From: JAXHUK01 sp034189725 | GTDB taxonomy: Bacteria > Chloroflexota > Dehalococcoidia > SZUA-161 | DNA length: 15,984 bases | Direction of reading: 5' to 3' | Assembly (NCBI GenBank): GCA_034189725.1 | Contig: JAXHUK010000144.1 | Location: 1 to 15,984 of the forward strand | In this document: positions 13,564-15,984 of the stretch, one piece after another | Layout: each line of letters begins with the position of its first letter | Numbering within the stretch: position 1 is the stretch's first letter | Translations under genes and position numbers: made by a program | Notes under the pieces: model-generated | Seen by the model: only the letters and a program-made list of their open reading frames with translations | Database searches by the model: none | What the model was told of the DNA's origin: nothing

Positions 13564-15243
13564 ATGACCGAACGAATTCTAATAGCTGTAGCATGGCCTT
13601 ACGCTAATGGGCCGTTACATTTAGGGCATATCGCTGGTGCCTATCTGCCTGCTGACATTTTCGCTCGTTATCACCGCATAAAGCGAAATGAGGTGCTAAT
13701 GGTCTCCGGGTCCGACCAGCACGGCACCCCTATCACGCTCCGCGCAAACAAAGAGGGTAAATCACCGGGAGAGGTAGCAGCCTCTTATCATCAGGGATTT
13801 CTCGATTGCTGGGATAAGCTGGGCATCTCATTCGACCTGTTTACCAGCACAGGCACTCAAAATCACACACAGGTTGTTCACGACATTTTCCTTAAATTGC
13901 TCGAGAAAGAGTATATTTACAAAGATAGAATGTCTCTGCCCTATTGTCCCGATTGCCATCGTTTTCTCCCTGACCGCTACGTTGAGGGCACCTGCCCCTA
14001 TTGCCACAACACGAGAGCCCGGGGGGATCAATGCGACGAATGCGGCAAGACATTGAATCCGGTAGACCTTATCGATCTCCGTTGTGGAGTATGCCGGAGC
14101 ACTCCCGAGATAAGGGATTCGGAACATTTCTTCCTGCGTCTCTCAGCATTCTCAGCACAACTCAAATCCTGGGCAACTGAGCAAAGCCATTGGAGGCAGA
14201 ACGTACAGAACTTCACCCTAGGCAACTTAAACGAAGGACTCAGAGATCGTGCAATCACCCGCGATATCGAGTGGGGCATCTCAGTGCCAGTACCTGGCTT
14301 TGATAAGAAGCGTATTTACGTATGGTTCGAGGCAGTGATTGGTTATCTATCGGCGTCCAAGGAATGGGCCGAGTCATGCGGAGATAGTGAAAAATGGCGC
14401 CTTTTCTGGCAGGGAGACACTAAAAGCTATTATTTCATTGGTAAAGATAATATCACGTTTCATACCATCATCTGGCCTGCGATGCTCATGGGATATGGTG
14501 ATCTCAACCTTCCCTATGATGTGCCTGCAAATGAGTTTCTCAGTCTCGAGGGCAAACAGTTCTCCACCAGCCGCAACTGGGCGCTGTGGCTACCGGATTA
14601 TCTGGAGCGCTACTCCCCAGATCCGCTACGCTATCTACTATCGATCAATATGCCAGAAACCAATGACACCGATTTCTCGTGGCGAGAGTTCGTTCGTCGC
14701 AACAACGACGAGCTCGTTGCTACATATGGCAACCTGGTACACCGGGTACTGACTCTCACATCACGAAACTTTGACGGGTGTGTGCCATCTATAGGGAGCA
14801 TCGACGAGGAATCACAGGCCTTGTTGGATAAGGCGCATGTTACGTTACATACCGTGGATAATCTTCTCCACGAATGCCACTTCAGGGAATCAATGAGGGA
14901 GGCAATGTCGCTGGCTCAGGAGGCTAACCGCTACCTCGACACCAAGGCCCCCTGGAAAGCAATCAAAGAGGATAAAGACTCTGCGGCAGTTGCTCTTGCA
15001 ACCACACTGGGCGTGATTTGCTGCTTGAAGACTATTCTCTACCCATTCTTACCCTTCAGTTCGGAGAAATTACATCGGTTACTGGGATTTGAAGGAACTG
15101 TCGAGGAATGCGGCTGGACATTTGACGTACCACCAGCAGGGCAGCGACTGGCTCCACCAGAGCCTCTGTTTACAAAATTGGACGATAGCGTCGTCGATGA
15201 TGAGACCAGGCGGCTGGAACAAAGTGTTTTGCAGAATAACTGA
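13564..15243 (+). CDS. metG: Methionyl-tRNA synthetase
   Basis: 559 residues, class I synthetase that charges initiator and elongator tRNA-Met. The first signature appears as HLGH at 19-22 (after AWPYANGPL). The connective insertion has four CxxC knuckles, Cys128/131, 144/147, 157/160 and 174/177, the two-zinc form. The second signature, usually KMSKS, reads QFSTS at 332-336 in GKQFSTSRNW. FSTSR variants are known in a subset of bacterial and archaeal enzymes. The helical anticodon-binding domain follows from about residue 355 (PDPLRYLL). The C-terminal EMAPII-like tRNA-binding domain of longer enzymes is absent. The ATG lacks a clear Shine-Dalgarno. Confidence 0.96.
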   Translation: MTERILIAVAWPYANGPLHLGHIAGAYLPADIFARYHRIKRNEVLMVSGSDQHGTPITLRANKEGKSPGEVAASYHQGFLDCWDKLGISFDLFTSTGTQNHTQVVHDIFLKLLEKEYIYKDRMSLPYCPDCHRFLPDRYVEGTCPYCHNTRARGDQCDECGKTLNPVDLIDLRCGVCRSTPEIRDSEHFFLRLSAFSAQLKSWATEQSHWRQNVQNFTLGNLNEGLRDRAITRDIEWGISVPVPGFDKKRIYVWFEAVIGYLSASKEWAESCGDSEKWRLFWQGDTKSYYFIGKDNITFHTIIWPAMLMGYGDLNLPYDVPANEFLSLEGKQFSTSRNWALWLPDYLERYSPDPLRYLLSINMPETNDTDFSWREFVRRNNDELVATYGNLVHRVLTLTSRNFDGCVPSIGSIDEESQALLDKAHVTLHTVDNLLHECHFRESMREAMSLAQEANRYLDTKAPWKAIKEDKDSAAVALATTLGVICCLKTILYPFLPFSSEKLHRLLGFEGTVEECGWTFDVPPAGQRLAPPEPLFTKLDDSVVDDETRRLEQSVLQNN

Positions 15244-15420
15244 ATGTGAGAAAGCGCGTACAGGCTATCACCATCAATACGAAAACAAGGATTACATTCT
15301 GTAGTAAATACGCCATTATTACATTGCCCGAATCATACGTTCGCAGAGGTTGTATTTGGTATCCCCCCTTTTTGCGGGGTTCATTTTTCGAAAACTAATC
15401 AATCTAACAGGAATACAGGA
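15244..15420. other. Intergenic region between metG and polyprenyl synthetase
   Basis: 177 bp without an ORF or tRNA. It carries the possible terminator listed separately and an AGGA (15409-15412) eight bases before the next ATG. I found no convincing -35/-10 pair. Confidence 0.45.
15363..15387 (+). terminator. Possible terminator after metG
   Basis: CCCC (15363-15366) can pair with GGGG (15376-15379) across a nine-base loop, followed by TTCATTTTT. The stem is only four G-C pairs, so this is tentative. It lies 34 bases before the next start and could instead be a leader structure of that gene. Confidence 0.35.
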
Positions 15421-15984
15421 ATGGGACCTTTGAAAAGCTCACTATTCGAACCCATCGAAAAAGAAATCACCATGGTAGAGGACAGTATCAAAGCTGTCGC
15501 CGATGTCGACTACGCCTGGTTTGCGGAGCTATTAAGCTATATCGTAACGAGCAGCGGTAAGAGAATTCGTCCCGCGATAGCTCTCCTTGCAGGCAAGCTG
15601 CATGACAACTGCGATATTGATATGCTTATCCCGGTAGCGACAAGTGTCGAGCTCGTACATACAGCAACCCTTGTGCACGACGACACTATCGATCTCTCAC
15701 TCAAGCGCCGTGGCAAACCCACCGCCGCCAGTATTTGGAGTTGGGGTATCGCTACAATGGCCGGTGATTACCTTTTCGCCAGCGCTGCCGAGTCGATCTC
15801 CCACGCCAACAATGTACGAGCTGACAGGCTACTGGCAAATACGCTCATGGCCTTGTGTACCGGCGAGTTAGAGGAGAGTTTCAGCAGCTTTGACCTGAAC
15901 CAGACGCGTCAGGAGTATTACAAGAGAATCGGGAACAAGACCGCTTCACTCTTTGCCATGGCTACGGAAGCGGCCAGTATTGTC
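15421..15984 (+). CDS. Polyprenyl synthetase (trans-isoprenyl diphosphate synthase), 5' part, cut by right edge
   Basis: 188 codons are visible with no stop before the window edge. The sequence has GKRIRP (46-51), which binds diphosphate, and the first aspartate-rich motif DDTID (Asp87, Asp88, Asp91) followed by KRRGKPT, which binds Mg2+ and the allylic diphosphate. The second aspartate motif lies outside. Such enzymes chain isopentenyl diphosphate units, releasing pyrophosphate, to make precursors of quinones or carrier lipids. The residues just before the first motif (TATLVH) are small/medium, which hints at a medium or long chain product rather than farnesyl, but length cannot be fixed. 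An AGGA lies eight bases before the ATG; a second AGGA directly abuts it. Confidence 0.93.
   Translation, partial: MGPLKSSLFEPIEKEITMVEDSIKAVADVDYAWFAELLSYIVTSSGKRIRPAIALLAGKLHDNCDIDMLIPVATSVELVHTATLVHDDTIDLSLKRRGKPTAASIWSWGIATMAGDYLFASAAESISHANNVRADRLLANTLMALCTGELEESFSSFDLNQTRQEYYKRIGNKTASLFAMATEAASIV

Overview
The window (about 16 kb, roughly 50% GC, densely packed genes) looks like a chromosomal housekeeping segment of a bacterium. The gene set suggests Chloroflexota, class Dehalococcoidia. The clues are a CBS-less GuaB3-type IMP dehydrogenase relative, a methionyl-tRNA synthetase with an FSTSR-type signature loop, two membrane pyrophosphatases, and the order rsmI-metG-polyprenyl synthetase, which I recall from Dehalococcoides-like genomes. 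This assignment is an inference; no rRNA or tRNA gene is present to anchor it.

Left part, minus strand (1-6025): reading with the genes, the order is glyQS (glycyl-tRNA synthetase), an unrecognised small membrane protein, a 311-bp gap, then a probable operon of zinc alcohol dehydrogenase, sbcD and sbcC. sbcC runs off the left edge, but its ATP-binding head and CxxC zinc hook are clear. Between sbcD and sbcC lies an 89-bp-period direct duplication that copies the sbcD 3' end together with a palindromic GTAGGGGC-type repeat; the repeat supplies the sbcD stop codon.

Middle (6026-12583): a divergent promoter region separates glyQS from a plus-strand metallo-beta-lactamase-fold hydrolase. That gene ends in a strong terminator hairpin which overlaps its last codons. 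Facing it on the minus strand are two tandem membrane-bound pyrophosphatases. The upstream one carries K+-dependent signature residues and a Na+-pump-like gate; the downstream one carries the Lys/Thr pair of K+-independent H+ pumps. Upstream of these is guaB3. The two pumps would use the pyrophosphate released by tRNA charging, nucleotide synthesis and isoprenoid synthesis, all represented in this window, to energise the membrane.

Right part, plus strand (12656-15984): rsmI (16S rRNA C1402 methyltransferase), metG and the 5' part of a polyprenyl synthetase gene that continues past the edge. rsmI appears to be transcribed from a promoter so close to its ATG that the mRNA would be almost leaderless; metG also lacks a clear Shine-Dalgarno. 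The genes on the minus strand and the hydrolase mostly do have one.

I found no CRISPR array, transposase, tRNA, prophage or obvious defence island. The most noteworthy items are the paired pyrophosphatases and their hairpin-bearing leader and intergenic regions, the sbcD-tail duplication, the SD-less rsmI/metG starts and the orphan membrane protein.
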